This document shows, piece after piece, positions 18,783 to 28,070 of a stretch of 64,000 bases of DNA (position 1 is its first letter; the number at the start of each line of letters is the position of its first letter). This DNA is from Roseomonas mucosa. Its GTDB lineage: Bacteria > Pseudomonadota > Alphaproteobacteria > Acetobacterales > Acetobacteraceae. The DNA is taken from assembly GCA_945878375.1 (NCBI GenBank), contig CAMDWG010000002.1, positions 62,001 to 126,000 on the forward strand. The letters run 5' to 3'. Position numbers and translations under genes: made by a program. Below the pieces are notes generated by a model. The model was given only the letters and a program-made list of their open reading frames with translations, was not told the DNA's origin and did not search any database.

Positions 18783-19415
18783 CTATAGGCTCTCGCGATG
18801 TGGTGCGCCAACAGACTGGCGGTCTCGCGCATCTCGCAACTTCGCCCGCGCAAGCTCGACGTCGTCCTCGGTGCGGATATTCAGCCGTGGCTGTTCCCCA
18901 CGGAAAAACTGAAACAGAAGGCGCGCCAGAACACCGACCACGATGAGGTTGATCCCAATCTGGGCTGGAATTTCGTGCACCATGGCCGATTCCGGAAGCA
19001 TCGCGCGCGGATCAGAGGGATCGATTCGCACCGCCAACTCATACCCAGGGGTTGGCAGCCTTCGCAGCGTCGCTGAATCGCCCGCGCTATTCGTCGAGCC
19101 GCGAGCGTGGAAAGGCCGGAGGGAGTAACCAGAAACAATTCGCCCATCCGGCAGCGTAGCCGTGAGCGGGGCATCGTAGCTTGGGCCGCTACGGCCGGTG
19201 CGCGCTTGACGTGCCTCTCCCGCCACGGTCGCGGTCGCCCGTTGCCAAGTGCTTGCTACCCAGGCGTCATGTACAGCCTGTGAGAAAAAGCCAACGACCA
19301 GGGCCGCAGGCAGGATGGCGAAGCCTGCTGCTTGCCACCGCCCGAGCGGTTTCTTCGCGAACGGATTCCAGTCAGGGCGGGGCCTAGGATCAGCTGCTGC
19401 CTGACCGCCTTCCAT
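18783..19415 (-). CDS. DUF3592-like membrane protein between pyrB and pyrC
   Basis: A 210-residue protein with one membrane helix near residues 30-50 (FAILPAALVVGFFSQAV) and another near 155-170 (IGINLIVVGVLARLLFQFF). The part between them, with TATVAGEA, LTATLPDGRIVSGYSL and YELAVRIDPSDP, matches the DUF3592 pattern of a small extracytoplasmic beta domain. The ATG overlaps the pyrB TGA by one base; a TTG one codon earlier is less likely. Its codon use is less GC-biased than its neighbours by eye. Function is unknown and the position inside the pyrimidine operon is odd. Confidence 0.65.
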   Translation of the reverse strand: MEGGQAAADPRPRPDWNPFAKKPLGRWQAAGFAILPAALVVGFFSQAVHDAWVASTWQRATATVAGEARQARTGRSGPSYDAPLTATLPDGRIVSGYSLRPFHARGSTNSAGDSATLRRLPTPGYELAVRIDPSDPRAMLPESAMVHEIPAQIGINLIVVGVLARLLFQFFRGEQPRLNIRTEDDVELARAKLRDARDRQSVGAPHRESL

Positions 19416-20353
19416 CAAGTATTCCGCCGCAGGTTCCGAGATAGCAGGTCGAGCACGGCCATCCGCACCGCCACCCCCATCTCCACCTGTTCCCCGATCA
19501 CGCTGCGGGCGGGGTCGTCGGCGACCGCGCTGTCGATCTCGACGCCGCGATTCATCGGGCCGGGATGCATCACGATGGCGTCCGGCTTCGCGACCGCCAG
19601 CTTCTCCGCATCCAGGCCGTAGAAGCGGAAGAATTCGCGGGCGGAGGGCACCAGGCCGCCCGTCATCCTCTCCTTCTGCAGCCGCAGCATCATGACGACA
19701 TCGGCGTCCTTGAGGCCGGTCTTCATGGAATGATGCACCTCGACGCCAAGGCGCGCGGCTTCCGCCGGGATCAGCGTCGGCGGGCCGACGATCCGCACGC
19801 GGGCATTCATCGTCAGCAGCAGGTGGATGTTGGACCGGGCGACGCGGCTGTGCAGCACGTCGCCGCAGATCGCGACCGTCAGCCCCTCCAGCCTGCCCTT
19901 GCGGCGGCGGATGGTCAGCGCGTCCAGCAGCGCCTGGGTCGGGTGTTCATGCGTGCCGTCGCCGGCATTGATCACCGCGGCATCGACCTTCTGGGCCAGG
20001 AGGGCCGGCGCGCCGGACTGGCCATGGCGCACCACCAGCAGATCGGTCTGCATCGCGTTCAGCGTCGCCGCCGTGTCCAGCAGCGTCTCGCCCTTGTTCA
20101 CCGAGCTGGTCGAGACCGACATGTTGACGATGTCGGCGCCCAGCCGCTTGCCGGCCAGTTCGAAGCTGGTGCGGGTGCGGGTGCTGTCCTCGAAGAACAG
20201 GTTGATCAGCGTCCGACCTTTCAGCAGGTCGCGCTGGGTCTTCCCCTGGCGGTTCAGCAGCGCGTAGCTCTCCGCAAGGTCGAGCAACGTCGCGATATAG
20301 GGCGGCTCCAGGCCTTCGACGGCCAGGAGATGTCGGAAAGGATAGGGCACCAC
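19415..20353 (-). CDS. pyrB: Aspartate carbamoyltransferase catalytic subunit
   Basis: A 312-residue enzyme that joins carbamoyl phosphate and aspartate in pyrimidine synthesis. The carbamoyl-phosphate loop [25 protein letters not shown] and the [11 protein letters not shown] segment near the C-terminus are intact. The start is GTG at 20353, six bases after the ruvX stop, without a strong ribosome site, so it is likely coupled to ruvX. No pyrI is present; the pseudo-dihydroorotase downstream is the expected partner. Confidence 0.95.
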   Translation of the reverse strand: MVPYPFRHLLAVEGLEPPYIATLLDLAESYALLNRQGKTQRDLLKGRTLINLFFEDSTRTRTSFELAGKRLGADIVNMSVSTSSVNKGETLLDTAATLNAMQTDLLVVRHGQSGAPALLAQKVDAAVINAGDGTHEHPTQALLDALTIRRRKGRLEGLTVAICGDVLHSRVARSNIHLLLTMNARVRIVGPPTLIPAEAARLGVEVHHSMKTGLKDADVVMMLRLQKERMTGGLVPSAREFFRFYGLDAEKLAVAKPDAIVMHPGPMNRGVEIDSAVADDPARSVIGEQVEMGVAVRMAVLDLLSRNLRRNT

Positions 20354-20359
20354 GTCAGT

Positions 20360-20860
20360 TTAGGCGCTCTCGCCCTCATTCGACCAGCCCGCCCCGGCGC
20401 GGTGCGCGGTGGCATCCAGCGCCGCCTGCAGCATGTAGGCGGCGGCGGCCGCATCCACCGCCTTGGCGCGCTTGGCCCGCGTCAGATCGGCCTCGATCAT
20501 CGCGCGGTTGACGGCGGCGGAGGACAGGCGCTCGTCCCAGAAGGCGACCGGCAGGCCCGCCGCATCCGCCAGCGCCCGGCCCCAATCCTTCGCCGCCTGG
20601 GCGGCCGGGCCGAAGGACCCGTCCATGCCGAGCGGCAGCCCCACCACCAGCCCGCCCGCGCCTTCGCGCCGGGCGATCGCCGCGACCTCCGCCGCATTGG
20701 CCCCGAGCTTGCCCCGCACCAGCGCCGCATAGGGCGAGGCGAGGGTCAGCGTCACATCGGACAGCGCCAGGCCCACCAGCCGCGACCCTGGATCCACACC
20801 GATCAGCCGGGCGCCGCGGGGCAGCGAGGCCCGCAGCTCTGTCAGGTTGAAGACTGCCAT
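20360..20860 (-). CDS. ruvX: Holliday junction resolvase-like / pre-16S rRNA nuclease YqgF
   Basis: A 166-residue RNase H-fold protein. Motifs include IGVDPGSRLVGLALSD (first catalytic Asp), VGLPLGMDGSFGP, WDERLSSAAVNRAM and the final VDAAAAAYMLQAALD. In Escherichia coli the homologue trims pre-16S rRNA. The start at 20860 (MAVFNLTEL) is preferred to one 12 codons upstream. It is divergent from gatC with a 68-base shared promoter gap. Confidence 0.9.
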   Translation of the reverse strand: MAVFNLTELRASLPRGARLIGVDPGSRLVGLALSDVTLTLASPYAALVRGKLGANAAEVAAIARREGAGGLVVGLPLGMDGSFGPAAQAAKDWGRALADAAGLPVAFWDERLSSAAVNRAMIEADLTRAKRAKAVDAAAAAYMLQAALDATAHRAGAGWSNEGESA

Positions 20861-20928
20861 GACCGCCGTTATGGTCCCGCGCGCACGCCCAGGCAAATCC
20901 CTGGAAATTCAAGGATATCGCGAAGCCC

Positions 20929-21225
20929 ATGTCGCTCGACACCGCCATGGTGAGGCGTATCGCCTCGCTGGCCCGCATCCGGCTGGAGGAGGAGGAGGTC
21001 GGTCGCATGCAGGCCGAGCTCAACGGCATCCTCGGCTGGATCGAGCAACTCCAGGCCGTGGATACCGACGGGGTCGAGCCGATGGCCGGCGGCGCCCCCG
21101 AAGGCCAGCCCGCCATGCGCCAGCGTGCCGATGCCGTGACCGATGGCGGGCAGGCCGATGCGGTGCTGCGGAACGCGCCCGACCGCATGGATGATTATTT
21201 CGGCGTGCCGAAGGTGGTGGAGTGA
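20929..21225 (+). CDS. gatC: Asp/Glu-tRNA amidotransferase subunit C
   Basis: A 98-residue subunit that holds GatA and GatB together. It has the usual [19 protein letters not shown] helix and the C-terminal [18 protein letters not shown] tail that wraps over GatA. It is the first gene of a gatCAB operon; its TGA overlaps the gatA ATG (TGATG). Confidence 0.96.
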   Translation: MSLDTAMVRRIASLARIRLEEEEVGRMQAELNGILGWIEQLQAVDTDGVEPMAGGAPEGQPAMRQRADAVTDGGQADAVLRNAPDRMDDYFGVPKVVE

Positions 21226-22706
21226 TGCGCCCGACCGACTACACCCTGAAGGGTGCGCTGGATGCCCTCGCGACGGGGGAGACGACCTCCGTCAAGCTGA
21301 CCGAGGCCTTCCTGGAGGGCATCTCGGCGCTGAACCCGCGCCTCAACGCCTTCATCACCGTCACCGCCGACCAGGCGCTGGCGGCGGCGAAGGCGAGCGA
21401 TGCGCGCCGCGCGGCCGGGCAGGCCGGGAAGCTGGAAGGCGCCCCGCTGGCGATCAAGGATTTGTTCTGCACCGCCGGCGTCCAGACCACGGCCGCGAGC
21501 CGCATCCTCGGCGGCTTCGTGCCGCCCTATGAAAGCACCGTGACCGCGAACCTGCTGCGCGATGGCGCGGTGTTCCTCGGCAAGGTCAATCTCGACGAAT
21601 TCGCCATGGGCTCGTCGAACAAGACCAGCGCTTATGGGCCGGTCGAGAACCCGTGGTCGCGCGCGAACGATCCCGCGACGCGGCTGGTGCCGGGCGGGTC
21701 CTCGGGCGGTTCGGCGGCGGCGGTGGCGGCACGGCTGGCGCTGGGGGCGACGGCGACGGATACGGGCGGTTCCATCCGCCAGCCCGCGGCCTTCTGCGGC
21801 ATTGCGGGGATCAAGCCGACCTATGGGCGCTGCTCCCGCTTCGGCATCGTCGCCTTCGCCTCCAGCCTGGACCAGGCGGGGCCGGTGGCGCGCACGGTCG
21901 AGGATTGCGCGATCCTGCTGAACTCCATGGCCGGCTTCGACCCGAAGGACGCGACCAGCGCCGACCTGCCGGTGCCGGATTTCGCCGCCGCCTGCGGGCG
22001 GTCGGTGAAGGGGCTGCGGATCGGCGTGCCGCGCGAATATCGCCTGGACGGTCTGGCGCCGGAAATCGCGGCGCTGTGGGAACAGGGTCTGCAATGGCTG
22101 CGCGACCAGGGCGCCGAGACGGTCGAGATCAGCCTGCCGCACACGCAATACGCGCTGCCCACCTACTACGTCGTGGCGCCGGCCGAGGCGTCCTCCAACC
22201 TCGCGCGCTATGACGGCGTGCGCTTCGGGATGCGGGAGGTGGCGCAGAATTCCGACCTGCGCGACCTCTATGAGCGCACCCGCGCCAAGGGCTTCGGTGC
22301 GGAGGTGCGCCGTCGCATCATGATCGGCACCTATGTGCTGAGCGCGGGCTATTACGATGCCTATTACCTGAAGGCGCAGAAGGTCCGCGCGCTGATCCGC
22401 CGCGACTTCGAACAGGCCTGGGCGCATTGCGACGCCATCGTCACGCCGGCCACGCCTTCAGCCGCCTTCGGGATGGATGAGAAGCAGGACGATCCGCTGA
22501 CGATGTATCTGAACGACGTCTTCACCGTGACGGCGAACCTCGCGGGGCTGCCCGGCCTTGCGGTGCCGGCGGGCCTCGACGGGCAGGGTCTGCCGCTCGG
22601 CCTGCAGGTGATCGGCAAGCCCTTCGACGAGGAGACCTGCTTTGCCGTCGGCGCTGCGTTGGAGCGCGCGGCCAACTTCACGGCGGTTCCGGGGATCCGC
22701 GCATGA
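21225..22706 (+). CDS. gatA: Asp/Glu-tRNA amidotransferase subunit A
   Basis: The 493-residue amidase subunit that releases ammonia from glutamine for transamidation of misacylated Glu-tRNA(Gln) or Asp-tRNA(Asn). The Ser-cisSer-Lys triad is visible: Lys in [10 protein letters not shown], the serines in [13 protein letters not shown] and [14 protein letters not shown]. The ATG at 21225 was chosen over an overlapping GTG one codon upstream. It overlaps gatB by 4 bases. Confidence 0.97.
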   Translation: MRPTDYTLKGALDALATGETTSVKLTEAFLEGISALNPRLNAFITVTADQALAAAKASDARRAAGQAGKLEGAPLAIKDLFCTAGVQTTAASRILGGFVPPYESTVTANLLRDGAVFLGKVNLDEFAMGSSNKTSAYGPVENPWSRANDPATRLVPGGSSGGSAAAVAARLALGATATDTGGSIRQPAAFCGIAGIKPTYGRCSRFGIVAFASSLDQAGPVARTVEDCAILLNSMAGFDPKDATSADLPVPDFAAACGRSVKGLRIGVPREYRLDGLAPEIAALWEQGLQWLRDQGAETVEISLPHTQYALPTYYVVAPAEASSNLARYDGVRFGMREVAQNSDLRDLYERTRAKGFGAEVRRRIMIGTYVLSAGYYDAYYLKAQKVRALIRRDFEQAWAHCDAIVTPATPSAAFGMDEKQDDPLTMYLNDVFTVTANLAGLPGLAVPAGLDGQGLPLGLQVIGKPFDEETCFAVGAALERAANFTAVPGIRA

Positions 22707-24151
22707 CCTACACCATCGAAGGCACCACCGGCCCCTGGGAGCTCGTCATTGGGCTCGAAGTCCACGCCCAGGTCACGTCGCACTCCAAGCTGTTCAGCGG
22801 CGCCGCCACCGCCTTTGGCGCGGAGCCGAACAGCCAGGTGTCGTTCATCGATGCCGGCTTCCCCGGCATGCTGCCGGTGATCAACGCCGAATGCGTGGCG
22901 CAGGCCGTCCGCACCGGGCTTGGCCTCAATGCCAAGATCAACCTCTGGTCGCGCTTCGACCGGAAGAACTATTTCTACGCCGACCTGCCGCAGGGCTATC
23001 AGATCAGCCAGTTCGCCCACCCCATCGTGGGCGAGGGCGCGGTGGAGATCACGCTGGCGGATGGCAGCACCAAGACCATCGGCATCACGCGCCTGCATCT
23101 GGAACAGGATGCCGGCAAGTCGCTGCACGACCAGCACCCGACGAAGTCCTTCATCGACCTCAACCGCTCCGGCGTCGCGCTGATGGAGATCGTGTCGGAA
23201 CCCGACATGCGGAGCCCGGAGGATGCGGGCGCCTATCTGACCAAGCTCCGCCAGATCCTGCGCTACCTTGGCACCTGCGACGGCAACATGGACGAAGGCA
23301 GCATGCGCGCCGACGTCAATGTCTCCGTCCGCAAGGCGGGTGAGGGCTATCGCACGCGCTGCGAGGTGAAGAACGTCAACAGCGTGAAGTTCGTCATGCA
23401 GGCCGTCGAGGCCGAGGCGCGGCGCCAGATCGAGGTCTGGGAATCCGGCGGCAAGGTGGACCAGGAAACGCGCCTGTTCGACACCGCGCGCGGCATCACC
23501 CGTTCGATGCGGTCCAAGGAAGACGCGCATGACTATCGCTATTTCCCCGAGCCCGACCTGCCCCCGCTGGTGCTGGAACAGGGTTGGGTGGACGGGCTGA
23601 AGGCCTCGCTGCCGGAACTGCCCGATGTCCGTCGCGCGCGCTATGTCGCCATGGGCCTCACCCCCTATGACGCGCATGTGCTGACGCTGGAGAAGGAGAC
23701 GGCCGCCTTCTTCGAGACGGTGGCCAATGGCCGCGACGCGAAATTCGCCGCCAATTGGGTGACGGGCGATTTCTTCGCCGCCCTCAATCGCCTGAAGCGC
23801 GACATCGCCGACCCGCCGGTGACGGCCGTCAACCTCGGCGCGCTGCTGGACCTCATCGCGGACAAGACCCTGTCGGGCAGCCTCGCGAAGCAGGTCTTCG
23901 AAGCGATGATCGAAACCGGCAAGACGCCGGGCGAGATCGTGGAGGAACGCGGCCTGAAGCAGGTGACCGACACCGGTGCGATTGAGGCCGCGGTCGCCGA
24001 TGTGCTGGCGAAGAACGCCGACAAGGTCGCCGAATACCGCTCGGGCAAGGACAAGCTGTTCGGCTTCTTCGTCGGCCAGACGATGAAGGCGATGCAGGGC
24101 AAGGGGAACCCGGCCCTGGTGAATGACGTGGTGAAGAAACTGCTCGGCTGA
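22703..24151 (+). CDS. gatB: Asp/Glu-tRNA amidotransferase subunit B
   Basis: The 482-residue tRNA-binding and kinase subunit of GatCAB. The cradle domain opens [13 protein letters not shown]; the signature [24 protein letters not shown] and the C-terminal YqeY-like tail ([22 protein letters not shown]) are present. It is the last gene of gatCAB. Confidence 0.97.
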   Translation: MTYTIEGTTGPWELVIGLEVHAQVTSHSKLFSGAATAFGAEPNSQVSFIDAGFPGMLPVINAECVAQAVRTGLGLNAKINLWSRFDRKNYFYADLPQGYQISQFAHPIVGEGAVEITLADGSTKTIGITRLHLEQDAGKSLHDQHPTKSFIDLNRSGVALMEIVSEPDMRSPEDAGAYLTKLRQILRYLGTCDGNMDEGSMRADVNVSVRKAGEGYRTRCEVKNVNSVKFVMQAVEAEARRQIEVWESGGKVDQETRLFDTARGITRSMRSKEDAHDYRYFPEPDLPPLVLEQGWVDGLKASLPELPDVRRARYVAMGLTPYDAHVLTLEKETAAFFETVANGRDAKFAANWVTGDFFAALNRLKRDIADPPVTAVNLGALLDLIADKTLSGSLAKQVFEAMIETGKTPGEIVEERGLKQVTDTGAIEAAVADVLAKNADKVAEYRSGKDKLFGFFVGQTMKAMQGKGNPALVNDVVKKLLG

Positions 24152-24193
24152 CAGCGCGCGTCGCGGCCATCACGGCCGCCGGGGGAGGCTCGG

Positions 24194-25267
24194 ATGGACC
24201 AGGACCGGACGCCGGGCGTCGGCAGCCTCGTCGAGCGTGGCCTTGCGCTCGCCGTGGTGGCGCTGGTGCTGCTGGGCATCCTGGCGGTGCTGCAGCCCTT
24301 CGCGACCGCCATCCTGTTCGGATCGATCCTGGCCATCGCCGCGTGGCCGCTGCGGGATGCGCTCGTGGCGCGGGGCTTCGGGCGCGGCGCGGCGGCGGGG
24401 CTGATGCTGCTGCTGGTGCTGGTTGTCATTGTCGTGCCGCTGCTGCTGATCGCACCCGGCCTGGTCGGCGCCATCCGCGGCAGCGCCGGCGCGTTGCAGG
24501 CCGCCGTGCTGTCCGCCCCCATCGATCCGCCGGGCTGGCTGAGCGCCCTGCCGCTGGTCGGCGAACGGCTGGATGCGCTGTGGCATCGGGTGGCCGAAGC
24601 GCGCGGCAATATCGGCCCGCTGGTCGAGCCCTATGCGGATCGTATCCAGGCGGTGCTGCTGGCGGTCGCTGCGGGCCTTGCGGACAGCGCCTTGCAGATC
24701 CTGCTGGCGCTGATCGTCGCCACGATGTTGTGGTCCCAGGGGGAGGCGATCGCCGATGCGCTGCGCGACAGCGCGTCCCGCCTGGGCGGGGGCACGGGGG
24801 TGAATGCGCTGAATGCGGCGGGCGCGGCGGTGCGGGCGGTGGCCTATGGCGTCGTCGGCACCGCGGCGGCGCAGGGGCTGCTGGCCGGGATCGGCTATGC
24901 GGTCGCCGGCGTGCCGGCGGCGGCGCTGCTTGGCTTCCTCACGCTCGTCTTCTCGGTCACGCAGATCCTCGGCCCGCTGGTGGTGGTGATGTGGGTCGCG
25001 GCGGCGTGGTGGCTCTATGATGGCGGGCAGACGGGCTGGGCCATCTTCATGGCCGTCTGGGGATTGGTCGTGGTGTCCGGCAGCGACAACATCCTGCGGC
25101 CGCTGCTGATCAAGCGCGGCGTGGAGATGCCGCTGAGCCTGATCATCCTTGGTGTCTTCGGCGGCTTCGTCGCCTTCGGCTTCCTTGGCCTGTTCATCGG
25201 GCCGGTGCTGCTGGCCGTGGGGCTGGTCATGCTGCGCGCCTGGCGCTCGGCCGAACGCAACGCGTGA
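24194..25267 (+). CDS. AI-2E family transporter (TqsA/PerM-like)
   Basis: A polytopic inner-membrane protein of 357 residues. Hydrophobic helices alternate in the usual pattern: two near the N-terminus (residues ~15-50), one near 75-95, then a periplasmic-type loop and five more between about 150 and 350. The segment GFLTLVFSVTQILGPLVVV and the PLLIKRGVEMPLSLIILGVFGG motif are characteristic of the family. The start has GGGGGAGG upstream. Family members export varied solutes; the substrate is unknown. It lies 42 bases after gatB. Confidence 0.85.
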   Translation: MDQDRTPGVGSLVERGLALAVVALVLLGILAVLQPFATAILFGSILAIAAWPLRDALVARGFGRGAAAGLMLLLVLVVIVVPLLLIAPGLVGAIRGSAGALQAAVLSAPIDPPGWLSALPLVGERLDALWHRVAEARGNIGPLVEPYADRIQAVLLAVAAGLADSALQILLALIVATMLWSQGEAIADALRDSASRLGGGTGVNALNAAGAAVRAVAYGVVGTAAAQGLLAGIGYAVAGVPAAALLGFLTLVFSVTQILGPLVVVMWVAAAWWLYDGGQTGWAIFMAVWGLVVVSGSDNILRPLLIKRGVEMPLSLIILGVFGGFVAFGFLGLFIGPVLLAVGLVMLRAWRSAERNA

Positions 25268-25272
25268 GGGGT

Positions 25273-25297
25273 GCGGGAGGGGCGCTGCCCCTCCCGC
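25273..25297. terminator. Bidirectional hairpin between convergent genes
   Basis: GCGGGAGGGGC (25273-25283), GCT and GCCCCTCCCGC (25287-25297) make a perfect 11-bp stem in the 42-base gap between the AI-2E gene and the oppositely oriented ABC binding-protein gene. No T-run is seen. Confidence 0.5.
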
Positions 25298-25309
25298 CAA
25301 CGCCGCGCC

Positions 25310-26902
25310 TTACGCGGGGCGCACGCCCCACGGATAGGGCATGCTGCCCTTCTGGTGGCCCGTGATGCTGCGGCGCCAGGCTGTGCGCATCGTGAACTGC
25401 CCGAGCGGCACCGTCGCCACATCGTCCTGCGCCAGCTTGTTCAGCTCATTCGCGATGGACAATTGCCGGGCCGCATCAGGCGCGTCGAGCCACGCGTTTA
25501 CCAGTTCCTGCGCGCGCGGGCTGGTGTACCAGCCGAACCACCCGGTCGGCCCCGGCCCCTTGACCAGCGAGGACACCGCCGGGTTGAGGTAGGCGAGGGA
25601 GGAGCCATAGGTGTGGAAGATGCTCCACCCGCCCTGGTCCACCGGCTGGGTGCGTGCGCGCCGCTGCACCACGGTGCCCCAATCGGTGTCGGCAAGTTCG
25701 ATGTTGAAGCCGATGCGCCGCAGCCGATCGGCGGTGACCTGCCCATGCGGGCCGATCAGCGGGAAGTCGGTCGGGTTGATGATCACCACCTTCTCGCCGC
25801 GATAACCGCTGGCCTGCAACGCCGCGCGCGCGCGGTCCAGGTTGCGCGGCGCCGCGTTGAGCGGCGAGAGATCCTCGGTGCTCAGCGGCGTGCCGCAGGG
25901 AAACAGGCTGCGGCATTCGCGCCAGACGCTCTGATCGTTGCCCAGCGTGGCGCGCATGTATTCCGACTGGTCCACCGACAGCGCCACCGCCTGGCGCACC
26001 GCCCGGTCGTTGAACGGCGCCTGCAGGTGATTGAGGCGCATGATCGACATGATGCCGTAGGGGTTCAGCACATCCACCTGGATGTTGCGGTTCCGCTGGA
26101 GCGTCGGGATCAGGTCGGGCAGGGGCTGGTCGATCCAATCCACCTCGCCGGCCTGCAGCGCGGCGGCGGCGGTCGCGGGGTCGGGCAGGATGTGCCATTC
26201 GATCCGCTGGTAATGCGCGATCTTCGCGCCAGCCGCGCCATCCGTGGGCTCGTTGCGTGGGCGGTAGCCATCGAATTTTTCATAGACGACGCGGGAGCCG
26301 GAGACGAATTCGGCGCGGATGAAGCGATAGGGGCCGCTGCCCACCATCTCGCTCACCTGCGTGTTGGCATCCGTCCGCGCCAGGCGCTCGGGCATGATGA
26401 AGGGCACGTTGGCGTCGGGCTTGGCCAACGCGTCCAGCAGCAGCGCGAAGGGGCGCTTCAGGCGGATCTCCAGCGTGCGGTCATCCGCCGCGCGCCATTC
26501 CTCCACGCGCTCGGCCAGGATCTGGCCGAAGGGATCGCGCTTCGACCAGCGGGCGAGGGAGGCCGCGCAATCCGCCGCGCGCACCGGCTCCCCATCATGG
26601 AAGCGCAGCCCTTCCCGCAGGCGGATGCGCCAGATCAGGCCATTGGCCGAGACCTCATGCCCTTCCGCCATCTGCGGGCGCGGGCGCAACTGGCCGTCCA
26701 TGCCGTAGAGCGTGTCGAAGACATGGTAGCCGTGCATCTGGGTCACGATCGCGCTGGTCCAGATCGGATCCAGCGCCGTGAGGTTGGCCTGCGGCACGAA
26801 GCGCAGCGTGTTGGCGCGGCTGCCCTGGGCGAGAAGTGGGGCAGGCAGGACGGAACTCGCGGCGAGGCCAGCGGCCCCGGCGAACAGATTGCGGCGATAC
26901 AT
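25310..26902 (-). CDS. ABC transporter substrate-binding protein, family 5 (peptide/nickel type)
   Basis: A periplasmic binding protein of 530 residues. The N-terminus MYRRNLFAGAAGLAASSVLP with a later AxA-type site is a Tat-like signal peptide (RRNLF). The SBP_bac_5 domain is seen from LDPIWTSAIVTQMHGYHVFD and LREGLRFHDGEPVRAADCA. No permease or ATPase genes flank it, so it is an orphan that must serve a transporter encoded elsewhere. Family 5 binds peptides, nickel, or plant-derived compounds; the ligand is not predictable. Confidence 0.85.
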   Translation of the reverse strand: MYRRNLFAGAAGLAASSVLPAPLLAQGSRANTLRFVPQANLTALDPIWTSAIVTQMHGYHVFDTLYGMDGQLRPRPQMAEGHEVSANGLIWRIRLREGLRFHDGEPVRAADCAASLARWSKRDPFGQILAERVEEWRAADDRTLEIRLKRPFALLLDALAKPDANVPFIMPERLARTDANTQVSEMVGSGPYRFIRAEFVSGSRVVYEKFDGYRPRNEPTDGAAGAKIAHYQRIEWHILPDPATAAAALQAGEVDWIDQPLPDLIPTLQRNRNIQVDVLNPYGIMSIMRLNHLQAPFNDRAVRQAVALSVDQSEYMRATLGNDQSVWRECRSLFPCGTPLSTEDLSPLNAAPRNLDRARAALQASGYRGEKVVIINPTDFPLIGPHGQVTADRLRRIGFNIELADTDWGTVVQRRARTQPVDQGGWSIFHTYGSSLAYLNPAVSSLVKGPGPTGWFGWYTSPRAQELVNAWLDAPDAARQLSIANELNKLAQDDVATVPLGQFTMRTAWRRSITGHQKGSMPYPWGVRPA

Positions 26903-26966
26903 GGCGCTTCCTCGATGGGATCTTTGCGTCCCGGCGGGGAAGGCTAGGCGTGCGCCGCGGCCCCGG

Positions 26967-27908
26967 TCAACCTTGCGCCGTGTCCGCGCCCAGCCGCGCC
27001 CGGGCTGCGGTGTATTCGGCCTTGAGGCGCGCGATCACATCTGCCGCCGGTGGCGCATCGGCGATGGAGCCCACCCCCTGGCCCGCGCCCCAGATATCCT
27101 TCCAGGGGCGCACATGCTCGGATCCATATTTCATCCGGCTCTTGTCGGCGGCTGGCAGCGCATCCGGGTCCAGCCCCTGCGCGGCGATGGAGGGCTTCAG
27201 GTAGTTGCCCGGCACGCCGGTGAAGAAGGGCGTGTAGACGATGTCGGCGGCCGCGCTTTCGACGATCATCGCCTTGTAGCGCTCGGCGGCGTTGGCCTCG
27301 GCGGTCGCGATGAAGCGCGTGCCCATATAGGCTAGGTCCGCGCCCATCGCCTGCGCGGCCAGCACCTGGTCGCCGCGCGTGATGCTGCCCGACAGCGCGA
27401 TGGGCCCGTCCCATATGCGCCGTACTTCGGCGACCAGCGCGAAGGGGCTGAGCGTGCCCGCATGCCCGCCCGCGCCGGCCGCGACCAGCACGAGCCCATC
27501 CACGCCGGCTTCCAGCGCCTTTTCGGCATGGCGCAGGCTGGTGACGTCGTGGAAGACGATGCCGCCCCAGCCATGCACCTGCTTCACGACATCCCCCGGC
27601 GCGCGGAGCGAGGTGATGATCATCGGCACCCGGTGCTTCGCGCAGATGTCGAGGTCGTGCTCCAGCCGGTCGTTCGACGCATGCACGATCTGGTTGACCG
27701 CGAAGGGCGCGTCATCGGGCCCGAGCGCCGCGCGGATGCGCGTGAGCCAGCCATCCAGCTCCGCCTTCGGGCGCGCATTGAGCGCGGGGAAGGAGCCCAC
27801 GATCCCGGCCCGGCACTGGGCGATCACGAGATCGGGGTTGGAGATGATGAACAGCGGCGCGCCGATCACCGGCAGGGTCAGCCGTTGCAGAAGGGGGGGC
27901 AGGGGCAT
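26967..27908 (-). CDS. Nitronate monooxygenase (2-nitropropane dioxygenase family)
   Basis: A 313-residue FMN-dependent TIM-barrel enzyme. It opens PLLQRLTLPVIGAPLFIISN and contains VAAGAGGHAGTLSPFALV, ALSGSITRGDQVLAAQAMGADLAYMGTRF, all typical of class II nitronate monooxygenases that oxidise alkyl nitronates. The ATG at 27908 matches the family N-terminus; a longer opening upstream on this strand is antisense to the acyl-CoA ligase and is not real. It is divergent from that ligase, which suggests a shared catabolic theme, but this is inference. Confidence 0.87.
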   Translation of the reverse strand: MPLPPLLQRLTLPVIGAPLFIISNPDLVIAQCRAGIVGSFPALNARPKAELDGWLTRIRAALGPDDAPFAVNQIVHASNDRLEHDLDICAKHRVPMIITSLRAPGDVVKQVHGWGGIVFHDVTSLRHAEKALEAGVDGLVLVAAGAGGHAGTLSPFALVAEVRRIWDGPIALSGSITRGDQVLAAQAMGADLAYMGTRFIATAEANAAERYKAMIVESAAADIVYTPFFTGVPGNYLKPSIAAQGLDPDALPAADKSRMKYGSEHVRPWKDIWGAGQGVGSIADAPPAADVIARLKAEYTAARARLGADTAQG

Positions 27909-28070
27909 GGGCGGCAGAATGCCGCCGCCGGCGAGCCCCGTCCATGCGCTTGACCGCCAGCCGATGCCGGGCGATGCAACCTGGATGGGGAAGGGCAGGG
28001 GCATGGCGGCTTCGTTGCGCTGCGGGCATGCGGCGGTGCGGTTGCGCCGCGCTGGCCTCAGGGCCGGCTG

